NCBI RefSeq assembly: GCF_031082405.1
Contig: NZ_JAVHJU010000004.1
Coordinates: forward strand, 310,001-374,000
From: Amycolatopsis sp. A133
Lineage (GTDB): Bacteria > Actinomycetota > Actinomycetes > Mycobacteriales > Pseudonocardiaceae
Direction: 5' to 3'
Length of the DNA: 64,000 nt
The notes under the pieces are model-generated. The model was not told the DNA's origin, ran no database searches, and saw only the letters and a list, made by a program, of their open reading frames with translations. Position numbers and translations under genes: made by a program. Below are positions 44,566 to 57,563 of the stretch, piece by piece. Within the stretch, counting starts at the first letter, position 1. Each line of letters begins with the position of its first letter.

Positions 44566-45468
44566 GTGGCCGAGTTCCTGGCGCACCTGCGCGATCCCGT
44601 GCTGTTCGCGGTTCCGGTGTTCCTGCTGTTCGTGACGATCGAAATCGTGGCGGTGCACGTCCTGGGCCACGACGACGACGTCGTCGGCTACAGCGTCGCC
44701 GACACCCGGACGAGCATGCTGATGGGCACCGTCGCCGTCGGCGTCAACGCGCTGTTCCGCTTGGTGATGCTCGTCGTGTTCGCCGCGCTCTTCGAACTCG
44801 CGCCGGTGCAGCTCGATCCGCGCGACTGGTGGACGTGGGTGCTCATGCTGCTCGGCCAGGAACTGGTGTTCTACGCCTACCACCGGGCCAGCCACCGCGT
44901 GCGGCTGCTTTGGGCCGGGCACCAGGTGCACCACTCGAGCGAGCACTACAACTTCTCCACGGCGCTGCGCCAGAAGTGGACCCCGTACTTCCAGCTGCCG
45001 TTCTGGTCGGTGCTGGCGCTGTGCGGGATCCCGCCGTGGATGATCCTCACCGGGCTGTCGATCGACCTCGTCTACCAGTTCTTCGTGCACACCGAGAAGG
45101 TCGGCAAGCTGCCGCGCTGGTTCGAGTACGTCTTCAACACCCCGTCCCACCACCGCGTGCACCACGGCAGCGACGCCGAGTACCTGGACGCCAACTACGG
45201 CGGCATCCTGATCGTCTGGGACCGGCTGTTCGGCAGTTTTGTGCCGGAGGGCAAGCGGCCGACCTACGGGCTGACGACGAACATCGGGACGTACCACCTG
45301 CTCAAGGTCGGCTTCCACGAGTACGGCTCGATCCTGCGCGACCTGCGCGCGGCGCGGACCTGGCGCGAGCGCGCGGGGTACGTGTTCGGGCCGCCCGGCT
45401 GGCGGCCCGGACACGACCTACGCGATGTCCCTCAGCGCGAGGCTGTTCAGGGGCGGGCGCTGCGGTGA
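44566..45468 (+). CDS. sterol desaturase / fatty acid hydroxylase superfamily membrane protein
   Basis: 300 aa. Histidine clusters HRASH (106-110), HQVHH (119-123) and HHRVHH (195-200) mark a di-iron hydroxylase/desaturase; hydrophobic segments near 11-30, 52-75, 88-105, 142-175. GTG start. Substrate unknown; its TetR partner hints at an inducible lipid or xenobiotic function. The last 51 bases overlap the 3' end of convergent gpgS; the final residues past about 285 are read antisense to it. Confidence 0.85.
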   Translation: MAEFLAHLRDPVLFAVPVFLLFVTIEIVAVHVLGHDDDVVGYSVADTRTSMLMGTVAVGVNALFRLVMLVVFAALFELAPVQLDPRDWWTWVLMLLGQELVFYAYHRASHRVRLLWAGHQVHHSSEHYNFSTALRQKWTPYFQLPFWSVLALCGIPPWMILTGLSIDLVYQFFVHTEKVGKLPRWFEYVFNTPSHHRVHHGSDAEYLDANYGGILIVWDRLFGSFVPEGKRPTYGLTTNIGTYHLLKVGFHEYGSILRDLRAARTWRERAGYVFGPPGWRPGHDLRDVPQREAVQGRALR

Positions 45469-46377
45469 GGTGAGGTCGGTCAGCACGATCTCGCGTTCGA
45501 CGCCGGGCGACGTCCCGCGCCGGAACTGTGCGAGCAGCGTGGCCGGCGGGACCGCGGTGACGAGCCGGCCGTAACGCTCGAGGCGGTCGAAGAGCGTCTG
45601 CATGATCTGCCCGGCCATCCGGCCCAGCGCCTGGGTGCTCTGGTGGCGGTGCGCGCGGTGGCCGAGGTCGACCTGGGCGAGTGCGTCGAGGCCGCGCTGT
45701 TCCAGCAGGTCGATGAGGTGGCCGATCTCGACGCCGTAGTTGGCGACGAACGGGATGCTTTCCAGCACTTCGCGGCGGCCCGCGTATTCGCCGGCCAAGG
45801 GCTGGACGAAGCCGGCCAGCTCCGGCCAGAACATGTTGAGCAGCGGCCGCGCGACGAGCTCGGTGACCCGGCCGCCGCCGTCCGCTTCGGTGCCGAGCGG
45901 CCGGTGGTAGAAGCCCTTGACGTAGGCCACCGACGGATCGGTGAGCAGCGGGCCGAGCAGCCCGGTGACGTAGTCCGTGGTGAAGTCGTGGAGGTCGCCG
46001 TCGACGAAGACGACGAGGTCGCCGGTGGTCGCCGCGACGCCCTTCCACAGCGCTTCGCCCTTGCCGGCCAGCCCTTCGAGCGCCGGGAAGACCGCGTCCT
46101 GCGCGACGACGGTGGCCCCCGCGGCGGCGGCCACCTCGGCGGTGGCGTCGGTGGACCGGCTGTCGACGACGAGGATTTCGTCGACGAGCACGCCGTGCAG
46201 CTCATCGCGGATGGCGGCGACGATCGCCCCGACGGTGGCTTCCTCGTTCCGGGCCGGGATGACGACGGACACGGTGGTGCCGCGCTTGGCCGCGACGAGC
46301 TCCTCCGTGGTCCAATCCCCGGCCTTGCCGCTGCGCCGGGCGAGCCAGGTGCCGATCTCCGGCGAAACCTTCAGCAT
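45418..46377 (-). CDS. gpgS: glucosyl-3-phosphoglycerate synthase
   Basis: 319-aa GT81 glycosyltransferase. It transfers glucose from a nucleotide sugar to 3-phosphoglycerate, the first step to glucosylglycerate and, in mycobacteria, polymethylated glucose polysaccharides. Motifs: VSVVIPARNEEATVGAIV, ILVVDSRSTDATAEVA, GKGEALWKG, and the metal/donor motif VFVDGDLHDF; AGEYAGRREVLESIPFV near the acceptor site. The ATG at 46377 follows GAAGGGGA; the longer frame is not needed. Confidence 0.9.
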   Translation of the reverse strand: MLKVSPEIGTWLARRSGKAGDWTTEELVAAKRGTTVSVVIPARNEEATVGAIVAAIRDELHGVLVDEILVVDSRSTDATAEVAAAAGATVVAQDAVFPALEGLAGKGEALWKGVAATTGDLVVFVDGDLHDFTTDYVTGLLGPLLTDPSVAYVKGFYHRPLGTEADGGGRVTELVARPLLNMFWPELAGFVQPLAGEYAGRREVLESIPFVANYGVEIGHLIDLLEQRGLDALAQVDLGHRAHRHQSTQALGRMAGQIMQTLFDRLERYGRLVTAVPPATLLAQFRRGTSPGVEREIVLTDLTSPQRPPLNSLALRDIA

Positions 46378-46523
46378 GCGGTTCCCCTTCCCTCGTTCGG
46401 CTCCGAGGTTCGAGGTCGCGCATTTCGAGGGCCGCACCGCGGTGCTACCGGGGTGTTACGAGATGGCGGCTCCGGTTAACCCCGCGCGGCGCTACGATCC
46501 GAGCCACCAGGGGGGGGGACACC

Positions 46524-47048
46524 ATGACAGCTGTGCACGACGACGAGGACCGGCGGTTCCGCCTGGACGTTCTCGCCACCACCGTCCGGGAGGAGCTGGT
46601 GGCGGCCGGGCTGACGGTGACGTCCGGCGACACCCCGGTCGGCGTGACCGGCGCCGTCGTGCAGGTCGACGTGCTCGACCTGCGCGGCGTGACGGTCGAC
46701 TGGCAGGCACACACCGTCTTCTGGGACGCGAGCGCGGAAGCCTGGGCCGAGGACCCGCTCCAGGAAGGCGCCGAATGCGCGGCTTTCGGCCGCCTGGCGG
46801 GCGCGATCGGCGAGGCGATGGCCGAGGCGATGCGGAAGATCCTCACCGCGGCCGGGCTCGAGGTCGCCGACAGCGGCAACGACTACGCGCCCCACCAGCT
46901 GCTGGTCACCCGTTGCCTGGCCCGCTCGCCCTGGCAAGTACGCCGCGACGCCAAGTTCGGACGACAGCAGGAAACGATGCGCGCGGCCTGGAACGCGAAG
47001 CACGAGGCCGAATGCCCCCACCACGGCCGCGCGGACGACGACGGCTGA
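46524..47048 (+). CDS. hypothetical protein, 174 aa
   Basis: ATG start after a G-run (GGGGGGGG) that may act as ribosome binding site. Soluble, no motif recognised; alpha/beta first half (TGAVVQVDVLDLRGVTVDWQAHTVFWDASAEAW) and helical basic second half with HEAECPHHG, possibly one metal site. It sits alone between gpgS and whiA, converging on whiA with 16 bases between stops. Confidence 0.6.
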   Translation: MTAVHDDEDRRFRLDVLATTVREELVAAGLTVTSGDTPVGVTGAVVQVDVLDLRGVTVDWQAHTVFWDASAEAWAEDPLQEGAECAAFGRLAGAIGEAMAEAMRKILTAAGLEVADSGNDYAPHQLLVTRCLARSPWQVRRDAKFGRQQETMRAAWNAKHEAECPHHGRADDDG

Positions 47049-47064
47049 CCGCGCCACGTCCTCG

Positions 47065-48057
47065 TCAGGCCTCTTCTTCCTCCAGCATTTCCGGCGTCAC
47101 CGCGGACTCGGTGTCCGGGATGTTCAGGTCCTTGGCCCGCTTGTCCGCCATGGCCAGCAGCCGGCGGATGCGGCCCGCGACCGCGTCCTTCGTCATCTGC
47201 GGCTCCGACAGCTGGCCCAGTTCTTCCAGGGACGCCTGCCGGTTGGACAGCCGGAGCCGGCCGGCCGCCAGGAGGTGGTCCGGGGCCGTGTCGCCGAGGA
47301 TCTCCAGGGCGCGCTCCACGCGGGCCGCCGCCGCCACCGCCGCGCGGGCCGAGCGGCGGAGGTTGGCGTCGTCGAAGTTGGCCAGGCGGTTCGCCGTCGC
47401 GCGGACCTCGCGGCGCATGCGGCGTTCCTCCCACTGCAGGACGCTCGTGTGCGCGCCGAGGCGGGTCAGCAGCGCGCCGATCGCGTCGCCGTCGCGGACC
47501 ACCACCCGGTCCGCGCCGCGGACCTCGCGGGACTTCGCCTGGATACCCATCCGGCGCGCCGCACCGACCAGCGCCAGCGCCGCCTCCGGGCCCGGGCAGG
47601 TCACCTCGAGCGACGACGAGCGGCCCGGCTCGGTCAGTGACCCGTGGGCGAGGAACGCACCCCGCCACGCCGCTTCGGCGTCGGCCACGCCGCCGGACAC
47701 CACGGCCGCGGGCAGCCCGCGCACCGGGCGGCCCCGCTGGTCGATCAGCCCGGTCTGGCGGGCCAGGCCCTCGCCGTCCTTCACCACGCGCACGACGTAC
47801 CGGGTGCCCTTGCGCAGGCCCCCGCTGGCGGTGATGACGTGGACGTCCGAATGGTGGCCGTACAGCTCGTGGATCTCCTTGCGCAGCCGTCGCGCGACCG
47901 AGCCCGTGTCCAGCTCCGCCTCCACGACCACCCGGCCGGCCACGATGTGCAGCCCGCCGGCGAAGCGAAGCAGCGACGCGACCTCCGCCCGGCGCGGCCC
48001 GATCTTCGTGATCTCCAGCCGGCTCAGCTCGTCCTTCACCGCGGCGGTCATCGCCAT
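47065..48057 (-). CDS. whiA: DNA-binding regulator WhiA (LAGLIDADG-like + HTH)
   Basis: 330 aa. N-terminal LAGLIDADG-homing-like fold ([45 protein letters not shown] segment [16 protein letters not shown]) and a C-terminal helix-turn-helix with [37 protein letters not shown]. WhiA with WhiB controls sporulation septation in Streptomyces and cell-division genes elsewhere. Third gene after rapZ-yvcK; start overlaps the yvcK stop by one base (TAATG). Confidence 0.95.
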   Translation of the reverse strand: MAMTAAVKDELSRLEITKIGPRRAEVASLLRFAGGLHIVAGRVVVEAELDTGSVARRLRKEIHELYGHHSDVHVITASGGLRKGTRYVVRVVKDGEGLARQTGLIDQRGRPVRGLPAAVVSGGVADAEAAWRGAFLAHGSLTEPGRSSSLEVTCPGPEAALALVGAARRMGIQAKSREVRGADRVVVRDGDAIGALLTRLGAHTSVLQWEERRMRREVRATANRLANFDDANLRRSARAAVAAAARVERALEILGDTAPDHLLAAGRLRLSNRQASLEELGQLSEPQMTKDAVAGRIRRLLAMADKRAKDLNIPDTESAVTPEMLEEEEA

Positions 48058-49058
48058 TACTGCCCCTCCCTGCCTTTCGCTCCTCCCCCGTGCTCCCCGT
48101 CCCTGCCGAGACCGAGAGCCTCCCGCATCGTCCGCGCGAGCGCATCAGGATCATGCCGTCCCGGCACTTCGGGGTCGGCGACCGCCCCCAGGTGCGCCCG
48201 GCCGCCCAGCCGTTCCGCCGCGCGGCGGAGATTCGCCGGGTCGGGCACGGAATCGCGGTCCGCGATCACCGCGTCGACCCGCAGATCGGGCGCGTGCTCG
48301 AAGAGGACGTCGAGGTGCCGCTCCGGCGAGAATCCCGCGGTTTCCCCCGGCTGGGGGACAAGGTTGAGCACGAGCGCCTTCGTCGCGGCCGTGCGCACGA
48401 GCGCGTCGTGCAGCCCCGGCACGAGCAGGTGCGGCAGGACACTGGTGAACCACGAGCCCGGCCCGAGGAACACGACGTCCGCGTTCAGCACCGCTTCGAC
48501 CGCTTCGTCACACGCCAGCGGCGGACGCCCGGCCCGGCCCGGCGAGCGCAGGCTGACCCGCCGCACCTGACCCGGGGTCGAGGCCACCGCGACCTGGCCG
48601 CGGATCGTGCGCAGCGCCGCCGGGTCCTCGCTGTCGAGGCCGCTGACCTGGCCCTCGATCTCCAGGGGCTCCGGCGACATCGGCAGCACGCGGCCCGAGA
48701 CGCCCATCAGCCGGCAGGCTTCGTCGAGCGCGGCGACCGGGTCGCCGAGGACCTCGAACAGCCCGGCCAGCAGCAGGTTGCCCACCGCGTGCCCGGCCAG
48801 TGCGCCGTCGCCGCCGAAGCGGTGCTGGAAGACTTCGGCCCACAGCGTGCCGCCGTCTTCCGCGGCGAAGGCCGCGAACGCCTGCCGCAGGTCGCCCGGC
48901 GGCAGCAGGCCGAGTTCGCGCCGCAGCCTGCCGGACGATCCGCCGTCGTCGGCCACGGTCACGACCGCGGTGACGTCGGGGGTGACCCGCCGCACCGCGG
49001 ACAGCGTGGCGTGCAGTCCGTGGCCGCCCCCGAGGGCGACCGCGCGCACGTTATTCAC
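48057..49058 (-). CDS. yvcK: YvcK/CofD-like protein (gluconeogenesis factor family)
   Basis: 333 aa. [21 protein letters not shown] at the N-terminus and [17 protein letters not shown] are typical; the family binds UDP-sugars and links cell-wall precursor metabolism to PASTA-kinase signalling. The reading frame is open to a TTG at 49064; the GTG at 49058, overlapping the rapZ stop by 8 bases, is preferred because known members begin just before the ALGGGHGL motif, and GTG 49049 is also possible. Confidence 0.92.
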   Translation of the reverse strand: MNNVRAVALGGGHGLHATLSAVRRVTPDVTAVVTVADDGGSSGRLRRELGLLPPGDLRQAFAAFAAEDGGTLWAEVFQHRFGGDGALAGHAVGNLLLAGLFEVLGDPVAALDEACRLMGVSGRVLPMSPEPLEIEGQVSGLDSEDPAALRTIRGQVAVASTPGQVRRVSLRSPGRAGRPPLACDEAVEAVLNADVVFLGPGSWFTSVLPHLLVPGLHDALVRTAATKALVLNLVPQPGETAGFSPERHLDVLFEHAPDLRVDAVIADRDSVPDPANLRRAAERLGGRAHLGAVADPEVPGRHDPDALARTMREALGLGRDGEHGGGAKGREGQ

Positions 49059-49941
49059 GACCAAGGTCGCGGTGCACCACCTTCACGGCCATTCCGTCCT
49101 CTTTGGACAGACGCTGGGCGAGTTCCACGGACAGCGCCACGCTGCGGTGCTTGCCGCCGGTGCAGCCGACGGCCAGCGTCAGGTACCGCTTGCCCTCGCG
49201 CTTGTAGCCGGCGCCGATCAGCCGCAGCAGCTGGTGGTAGCGGTCGAGGAACTCCTCGGCGCCCTCCTGGGAGAGGACGTAGTTGCGGACCTCGCCGTCG
49301 AGGCCCGTGTGTTCGCGCAGCTCCGGGATCCAGAACGGGTTGGGCAGGAACCGGACGTCCATCACCAGGTCGGCGTCCATCGGCAGACCGTACTTGTAGC
49401 CGAACGACAGCACGGTGACCCGGGTCTGGGTGCTCGCCTCCGAGCCGAACGCGTCCTCGATCTTGGCGCGCAGGTCGTGCACCGACAGCGACGACGTGTC
49501 GAGGACCAGGTCGGCCTCCTCGCGCAGCGGCTCCAGCAGCGTCCGCTCCGCGGTGATGCCGTCGGCGAGCCGTCCGTCGCCCTGCATCGGGTGGCCGCGG
49601 CGGACGGCCTCGAAGCGCCGCACCAGCACGGCGTCGGTCGCCTCCAGGAACAGCACCCGCGGCTTGTAGCCCCGGGCGTCGAGGTCCTTGATCACCGAGG
49701 CCAGGTCGTCGGTGAACGCGCGCGAACGCACGTCCATCACCACCGCCACCTTCGTGATCGCGCCGCGGGCCTGCGCACCCAGCTCGACCATGGTGGCGAT
49801 CAGCTCCGGGGGCAGGTTGTCGACGACGAACCAGCCCAGGTCCTCCAGGCACTTGGCCGCGGTGCTGCGGCCCGCCCCCGACAACCCGGACACGACCGCG
49901 ACCTCCATGCCGGAGCCGCGGATCTCCTCTTGCGCACTCAC
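49051..49941 (-). CDS. rapZ: RNase adapter / nucleotide-binding protein RapZ
   Basis: 296 aa. P-loop VVSGLSGAGRSTAAKCLEDLGWFVVDNLP (Arg in place of the usual Lys, normal for actinobacterial members), then VMDVRSR and the C-terminal KYGLPMDADLVMDVRFLPNPFW and VGCTGGKHRSVAL. GTG start. In E. coli RapZ guides RNase E to a small RNA; its job in actinobacteria is unclear. Between uvrC and yvcK, the conserved order. Confidence 0.93.
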   Translation of the reverse strand: MSAQEEIRGSGMEVAVVSGLSGAGRSTAAKCLEDLGWFVVDNLPPELIATMVELGAQARGAITKVAVVMDVRSRAFTDDLASVIKDLDARGYKPRVLFLEATDAVLVRRFEAVRRGHPMQGDGRLADGITAERTLLEPLREEADLVLDTSSLSVHDLRAKIEDAFGSEASTQTRVTVLSFGYKYGLPMDADLVMDVRFLPNPFWIPELREHTGLDGEVRNYVLSQEGAEEFLDRYHQLLRLIGAGYKREGKRYLTLAVGCTGGKHRSVALSVELAQRLSKEDGMAVKVVHRDLGRE

Positions 49942-49950
49942 TGTGTTTCC

Positions 49951-51906
49951 CTACTCCCCTGCTCCTGTGCCGTTGCTCGCGCCGGACTCCCCGGCCAGCG
50001 CGGCGACCACGGCCTCCGCGGTGCGCCTGCCGAAGCCGGGCACCGCCTCGATCTCTTCGACCCTGGCCTGCTTGAGCTTCTTCACCGAGCCGAAGTGCTT
50101 GATCAGCGCGCTGCGGCGAGCCTGCCCCAGCCCGGGCACACTGTCCAATTCGGACGTCACCAGCCGCTTGGACCGCTTCTCGCGGTGGTAGGCGATGGCG
50201 AAGCGGTGAGCCTCGTCACGCAGCCGCTGCAGCAGGTACAGCCCCTCCGACGTCCGGGGCAGGATCACCGGATCGGGGTCGGCGGGCAGCCAGACCTCTT
50301 CGAGCCGCTTGGCCAGCCCCACCACGGAGATGTCGGTGATGCCGAGCTCGGCCAGCACGTCCGCGGCCGCGGTGGCCTGCGGGCCCGCACCGTCGACGAC
50401 CAGCAGGTTCGGCGGGTAGGCGAACTTCTTCGGCCGCCCGGTCTCCGGGTCGAGGCCGGGCGTGCTCGACTCCTCCGCGGTTTCCTTGAGGTAGCGGTAG
50501 AACCGGCGTCGCACGACCTCGGCGATCGAAGCGACGTCACCCTCGGTGGCCGCCTCCCGCAGCGCGAAGCGCCGGTACTCGGACTTGCGCGCGAGCCCGT
50601 CCTCGAAGACGACCAGCGACGCGACGACGTCGCTGCCCTGGATGTGGCTGATGTCGATGCACTCGATGCGCAGCGGCGCGGTGTCGAGGCCGAGGAACTC
50701 CTGCAGCTCGGTGAGCGCCGCCGAGCGGGCCGTGAGGTCGCCGGCGCGGCGCAGCTTGTGCTGGGTGAACGCCTCCCCCGCGTTGCGCTGCACGGTCTCG
50801 GCCAGCGCCTTCTTGTCGCCGCGCTGCGGTACCCGCAGCTGCACCCGCGTCCCGCGCAGCCCGCTCAGCCACTCCGCGACCGCGTCGGCGTCCGCCGGCA
50901 GCTCCGGCACCAGGACCTCGCGCGGCACCACCGGCCCCGCGTCGACGTCGTCGCGGGCGTCGAGCTCGGCCTCGTCGCCGTAGAACTGGGTGAGGAAGTG
51001 GTCGACCAGCGCCGGGACGTCCATCTCCTCGGCCTTGTCGATGACCCAGCCGCGCTGGCCGCGGACCCGGCCGCCGCGCACGTGGAAGACCTGGACGGCG
51101 GCCTCGAGGTCGTCGTGGGCGAATGCGACGACGTCGGCGTCCGTGCCGTCGCCGAGCACCACGGCCTGCTTCTCCATGGCCCGGCGCAGCGCGCCGAGGT
51201 CGTCGCGCAGCCGGGCGGCGCGCTCGAACTCCAGCTCTTCGGACGCGGCGGCCATCTCGGTATCGAGGCGCTTGATCATGACGTCGGTCTTGCCGGCGAG
51301 GAAGTCGCAGAAGTCCTCGACGATGTCCCGGTGTTCGTCGGCCGAGACGCGGCCCACGCACGGCGCCGAGCACTTGTCGATGTAGCCGAGCAGGCAGGGC
51401 CGGCCGATCTGGCCGTGCCTGCGGAACACCCCGGCCGAGCAGGTGCGCGCCGGGAAGACGCGCAGCAGCAGGTCCAGCGTCTCGCGGATGGCCCAGGCGT
51501 GCGCGTACGGCCCGAAGTACCGGACGCCCTTCTTGCGCGCGCCGCGGTAGACGTGCAGGCGCGGAAACTCCTCGTTCAACGTCACCGCGAGCATCGGGTA
51601 GCTCTTGTCGTCGCGGTAGCGGACGTTGAACCGCGGGTCGAACTCCTTGATCCAGTTGTACTCGAGCTGGAGCGCCTCGACCTCGGTCGTGACGACGGTC
51701 CATTCGACGCTCGCGGCCGTGGTCACCATCTGCCGGGTGCGCGGGTGCAGGCCGGCGAGGTCGGCGAAGTAGGAGTTCAGCCGGCTCCGGAGGCTTTTCG
51801 CCTTGCCGACGTAGATGACCCGCTTGGTCGCGTCGCGGAATTTGTACACGCCAGGGGCATCCGGGATGCTCCCCGGCGAGGGACGGTAGGTGGTCGGGTC
51901 AGCCAC
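49951..51906 (-). CDS. uvrC: excinuclease ABC subunit C
   Basis: 651 aa. GIY-YIG nuclease: [30 protein letters not shown]; UvrB-binding segment with [28 protein letters not shown] (about 205-235); RNase H-like nuclease half with [24 protein letters not shown]-terminal helix-hairpin-helix pair ([38 protein letters not shown]). Makes both incisions in nucleotide excision repair. GTG 51906 ([15 protein letters not shown]) is the family start; 9 bases before rapZ. Confidence 0.96.
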   Translation of the reverse strand: MADPTTYRPSPGSIPDAPGVYKFRDATKRVIYVGKAKSLRSRLNSYFADLAGLHPRTRQMVTTAASVEWTVVTTEVEALQLEYNWIKEFDPRFNVRYRDDKSYPMLAVTLNEEFPRLHVYRGARKKGVRYFGPYAHAWAIRETLDLLLRVFPARTCSAGVFRRHGQIGRPCLLGYIDKCSAPCVGRVSADEHRDIVEDFCDFLAGKTDVMIKRLDTEMAAASEELEFERAARLRDDLGALRRAMEKQAVVLGDGTDADVVAFAHDDLEAAVQVFHVRGGRVRGQRGWVIDKAEEMDVPALVDHFLTQFYGDEAELDARDDVDAGPVVPREVLVPELPADADAVAEWLSGLRGTRVQLRVPQRGDKKALAETVQRNAGEAFTQHKLRRAGDLTARSAALTELQEFLGLDTAPLRIECIDISHIQGSDVVASLVVFEDGLARKSEYRRFALREAATEGDVASIAEVVRRRFYRYLKETAEESSTPGLDPETGRPKKFAYPPNLLVVDGAGPQATAAADVLAELGITDISVVGLAKRLEEVWLPADPDPVILPRTSEGLYLLQRLRDEAHRFAIAYHREKRSKRLVTSELDSVPGLGQARRSALIKHFGSVKKLKQARVEEIEAVPGFGRRTAEAVVAALAGESGASNGTGAGE

Positions 51907-52073
51907 GTTGTCAAGACTATGGGGCGGCACCGACAGTTTCCGCACACCCCCGGGACTGCCCCACCGGAAGTAGGGTGTTCGTCCGTTTCCGACCTTCGTC
52001 GGTGTCCGCACCTGTGACGCGGTGGTTACTTTCCGACCGGCCGATCCGGTCCCCCACCGAAAGGATCACCGCC

Positions 52074-52790
52074 TTGCGTTCTCTCCGTCTCTTCGGCGCC
52101 GCCTCCGCGGTCGCCGTCGCCGCGACCCTCGCCGCGGTCGTCCCCGCCTCCGCCCAGACCGACATCGTCGGCGGCACCACCGCGCCGTCGGTTTCCTGGG
52201 GTGCCCAGGTGTACGTGAACACGCCCGGGCGCGACTACCAGGGCTTCAACTGCTCGGGCACGGTCATCGCCTCGCGCTGGGTGCTGACCGCCGTGCACTG
52301 CCTCGACCAGGACGGCTCGGGCATGTACGTCCGGGTCGGCAGCAACACGCTGCTGTCGGGCACGAAGATCGCCGTCGACCGCGAGTACGAGTCCCCGAAC
52401 GGCGACATCGCGCTGCTGCACCTGGCCGCGGCCACGAGCACCTCGCCGATCTCGCTGGGCAGCTCGGACCCGGCCACCGGCAGCACCAACCAGATCTACG
52501 GCTGGGGCCGCACCACCCCGACCGGCCCGCCGGCGACGTCGCTGAAGACGGCGAACGTCCAGGTGACCGGCCGCTCCACGGACGCCTACGGCGGCCGCGC
52601 GATCCAGAGCGTCGGCGTCAACGGCTCGGCGTGGAAGGGCGACTCGGGCGGGCCGCAGGTCTCCGGCGGGGTCCAGGTCGGCGTCGCGTCGACGGTCCAG
52701 AACCAGAGCGGGTCGAACACGCGCGGCACAAACAACTACGCGAGCGTGGCGGCGAGCCGGTCCTGGATCCGGACGACTTCGGGCGTCTGA
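52074..52790 (+). CDS. secreted trypsin-like serine protease (S1 family)
   Basis: 238 aa, TTG start after GAAAGGAT. Signal peptide with Arg residues then AVAVAATLAAVVPASAQT; mature N-terminus probably IVGGTTAPSVSW, after a very short propeptide. Catalytic triad His75 (LTAVHC), Asp111 (NGDIALL) and Ser191 (WKGDSGGP); Cys pair around His. Exported protease of unknown target, as is common in Amycolatopsis and Streptomyces. Divergent from uvrC. Confidence 0.93.
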   Translation: MRSLRLFGAASAVAVAATLAAVVPASAQTDIVGGTTAPSVSWGAQVYVNTPGRDYQGFNCSGTVIASRWVLTAVHCLDQDGSGMYVRVGSNTLLSGTKIAVDREYESPNGDIALLHLAAATSTSPISLGSSDPATGSTNQIYGWGRTTPTGPPATSLKTANVQVTGRSTDAYGGRAIQSVGVNGSAWKGDSGGPQVSGGVQVGVASTVQNQSGSNTRGTNNYASVAASRSWIRTTSGV

Positions 52791-52860
52791 CCGGGCTTTT
52801 CCGGGGCGGCGCTGCGGCGCCGCCCCGGTTCTGTCGGTGGCGTGTGGGATGCTCGCGGGC

Positions 52861-53637
52861 ATGCGGATCGCCACCTGGAACGTGAACTCCATCGTCCCCC
52901 GCCTGCCCCGCGTGCTGGGTTTCCTGGAGGAGACGGCGCCGGACGTGCTGTGCCTGCAGGAGCTGAAGAACACGACCGAGGCGTTCCCGGCGGCCGAGAT
53001 CGAGGCGCTGGGTTACGAGGTCGCGGCGTACGGGCTCGGGCGCTGGAACGGCGTGGGCATCGTCTCGCGGGTGGGCCTGTCCGACGTGGTCCGCGGGCTG
53101 CCGGGCGAGCCGCAGTTCGACGGGGCGTCGGAGGCCCGCGCGATCGGGGCCACGTGCGGCGGGGTGCGGGTGTGGTCGGTGTACGTGCCCAACGGGCGCG
53201 AGCCGGACAACCCGCACTACGCGTACAAGCTGGAGTGGCTGGAGGCGCTGCGGTCCCTGGTCGCTTCGGAGGTGTCTTCGGGGCCGTTCGCGGTCCTGGG
53301 CGACTTCAACGTGGCGCCGACGGACGCGGACGTGTGGGACATCGCGCTGTTCGCGGAGTCGACCCACGTGACGAAGCCGGAGCGCGACGCCCTGGCCCGG
53401 CTGCGGGACCTGGGCTTGTCGGACGTCTTCCCGCGGCCGCTGAAGTACGACCACCCGTTCACGTACTGGGACTACCGGGCGGGGAACTTCCCGAACAACA
53501 AGGGCATGCGCATCGACCTGGTGTACGGGAACGAGCCGTTCACGTCGGCGGTGACGGATTCCTATGTGGACCGGAATGCGCGGAAGGGGAAGGGCCCTTC
53601 GGACCACGCGCCGATCGTGGTCGACCTGAACCTCTGA
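52861..53637 (+). CDS. xth: exodeoxyribonuclease III (AP endonuclease)
   Basis: 258 aa. MRIATWNVNSIVPRLPRVLGFLEE, DVLCLQELKNT (catalytic Glu), GDFNVAPTDADVWD, and RIDLVYGN followed by the final SDHAPIVVDL with its catalytic His. Cuts abasic sites in base-excision repair. The ATG at 52861 matches family starts; the eight upstream residues are not needed. No partner gene is adjacent. Confidence 0.95.
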   Translation: MRIATWNVNSIVPRLPRVLGFLEETAPDVLCLQELKNTTEAFPAAEIEALGYEVAAYGLGRWNGVGIVSRVGLSDVVRGLPGEPQFDGASEARAIGATCGGVRVWSVYVPNGREPDNPHYAYKLEWLEALRSLVASEVSSGPFAVLGDFNVAPTDADVWDIALFAESTHVTKPERDALARLRDLGLSDVFPRPLKYDHPFTYWDYRAGNFPNNKGMRIDLVYGNEPFTSAVTDSYVDRNARKGKGPSDHAPIVVDLNL

Positions 53638-53655
53638 CCCCCGGCCCCAAACGCC

Positions 53656-53759
53656 CCAATGTGGCGTTCGGTGCGTCAGACGCACCCAATGTGGCGTTCG
53701 GTGCGTCAGACGCACCCAATGTGGCGTTCGGTGCGTTGGACGCAACCAACGCCACATTG
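53656..53759. repeat. 30-bp tandem repeats ending in an inverted copy
   Basis: A 30-bp unit starting CCAATGTGGCGTTCGGTGCG repeats at 53656, 53686 and 53716 (the third is changed at its end), followed by the inverted AACGCCACATTGG at 53747-53759. The third copy and the inverted end form a 13-bp perfect stem, while each unit contains its own small GTGCGTC/GACGCAC hairpin. It lies between convergent xth and the PH-domain gene. Confidence 0.85.
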
Positions 53760-53780
53760 GGGCGCATGAGAAGCCGCGCG

Positions 53781-56678
<2,898 letters not shown>

Positions 56679-56769
56679 GTGCGCTGCCTCCCTGTAAGCC
56701 AGTCTGTGAGCCGGTCCTCCCATCCAACACCCGCGGCGGCCCGGTGGCTTCTCCGGTGCCGCTCCCGCG

Positions 56770-57456
56770 TCAGCCGGCGCGGCCGCGGGCCGCCTGCTCA
56801 CGCAGCGCGGCGACCGCCTTGCCCGGGTCGCCGGCGCCGTAGACGGCGGATCCGGCGACGAAGCAGTCGACGCCCGCCTCGGCGGCCTGCTCGATCGTGT
56901 CGGTGTTGATGCCGCCGTCGATCTCGACGATCAGCTTCAGGTGGCCGGTGTCGACCAGCCGCCGCGCGGTGCGGACCTTCTCCAGGACGTCGGCGATGAA
57001 CGACTGCCCGCCGAAGCCCGGCTCGACCGACATGACCAGCAGCGTGTCGTAGTGCTTGAGCGCGTCGAGCCACGGCTCGAGCGCGGTGCCCGGCTTGATC
57101 GAGAGACCGGCCTTCGCGCCCGCGGCGCGCAGGTTCTTCGCCAGCGCCACGGGGTCCTTCGCGGCCTCGGCGTGCACGGTGACGTTGTAGGCGCCGGCCT
57201 CGGCGTACCCGATCGCCCAGCGGTCCGGGTCGTCGATCATCAGGTGGCAGTCGATCGGCAGGTCGGTGCTGTCGATCAGGGCCTTGGCCACGGGCAGGCC
57301 GAGGGTCAGGTTGGGCACGAAGTGCGCGTCCATGACGTCGACGTGGACCCAGTCGGCGCGGGTCTCCCCGCTGCCGGCGACAGCGGCGATCTCCTCGCCG
57401 AGCCGGGCGAAGTCCGCCGCGAGGATGCTGGGTGCGATCAAAGGTCGGTCGGCCAC
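56770..57456 (-). CDS. rpe: ribulose-phosphate 3-epimerase
   Basis: 228 aa TIM barrel. [32 protein letters not shown] (metal ligands His, Asp), [28 protein letters not shown], and [13 protein letters not shown]. Interconverts ribulose- and xylulose-5-phosphate, linking to the tkt/tal operon elsewhere in the window. GTG start. About 90 bases upstream of ribE on the same strand. Confidence 0.97.
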   Translation of the reverse strand: MADRPLIAPSILAADFARLGEEIAAVAGSGETRADWVHVDVMDAHFVPNLTLGLPVAKALIDSTDLPIDCHLMIDDPDRWAIGYAEAGAYNVTVHAEAAKDPVALAKNLRAAGAKAGLSIKPGTALEPWLDALKHYDTLLVMSVEPGFGGQSFIADVLEKVRTARRLVDTGHLKLIVEIDGGINTDTIEQAAEAGVDCFVAGSAVYGAGDPGKAVAALREQAARGRAG

Positions 57457-57563
57457 GTCCCGAGTGTAGGAGGACGGCGCTAACGCTCGCTAACCGGTTG
57501 TGACCAGGATCTGGCTCCGGAGAGGGAGGTCACGGCCCCCGGGCGCCCCCTAACCTCGGCGGC

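Noticed and set aside
53540..53767. Short frame encoding NATLGASDAP repeats
   Set aside because: Translation of the 30-bp intergenic repeat array; no start signal and it overlaps the end of xth.
56679..56769. FMN riboswitch before ribE
   Set aside because: The gap to rpe is about 90 bases and shows none of the conserved RFN stem sequences.
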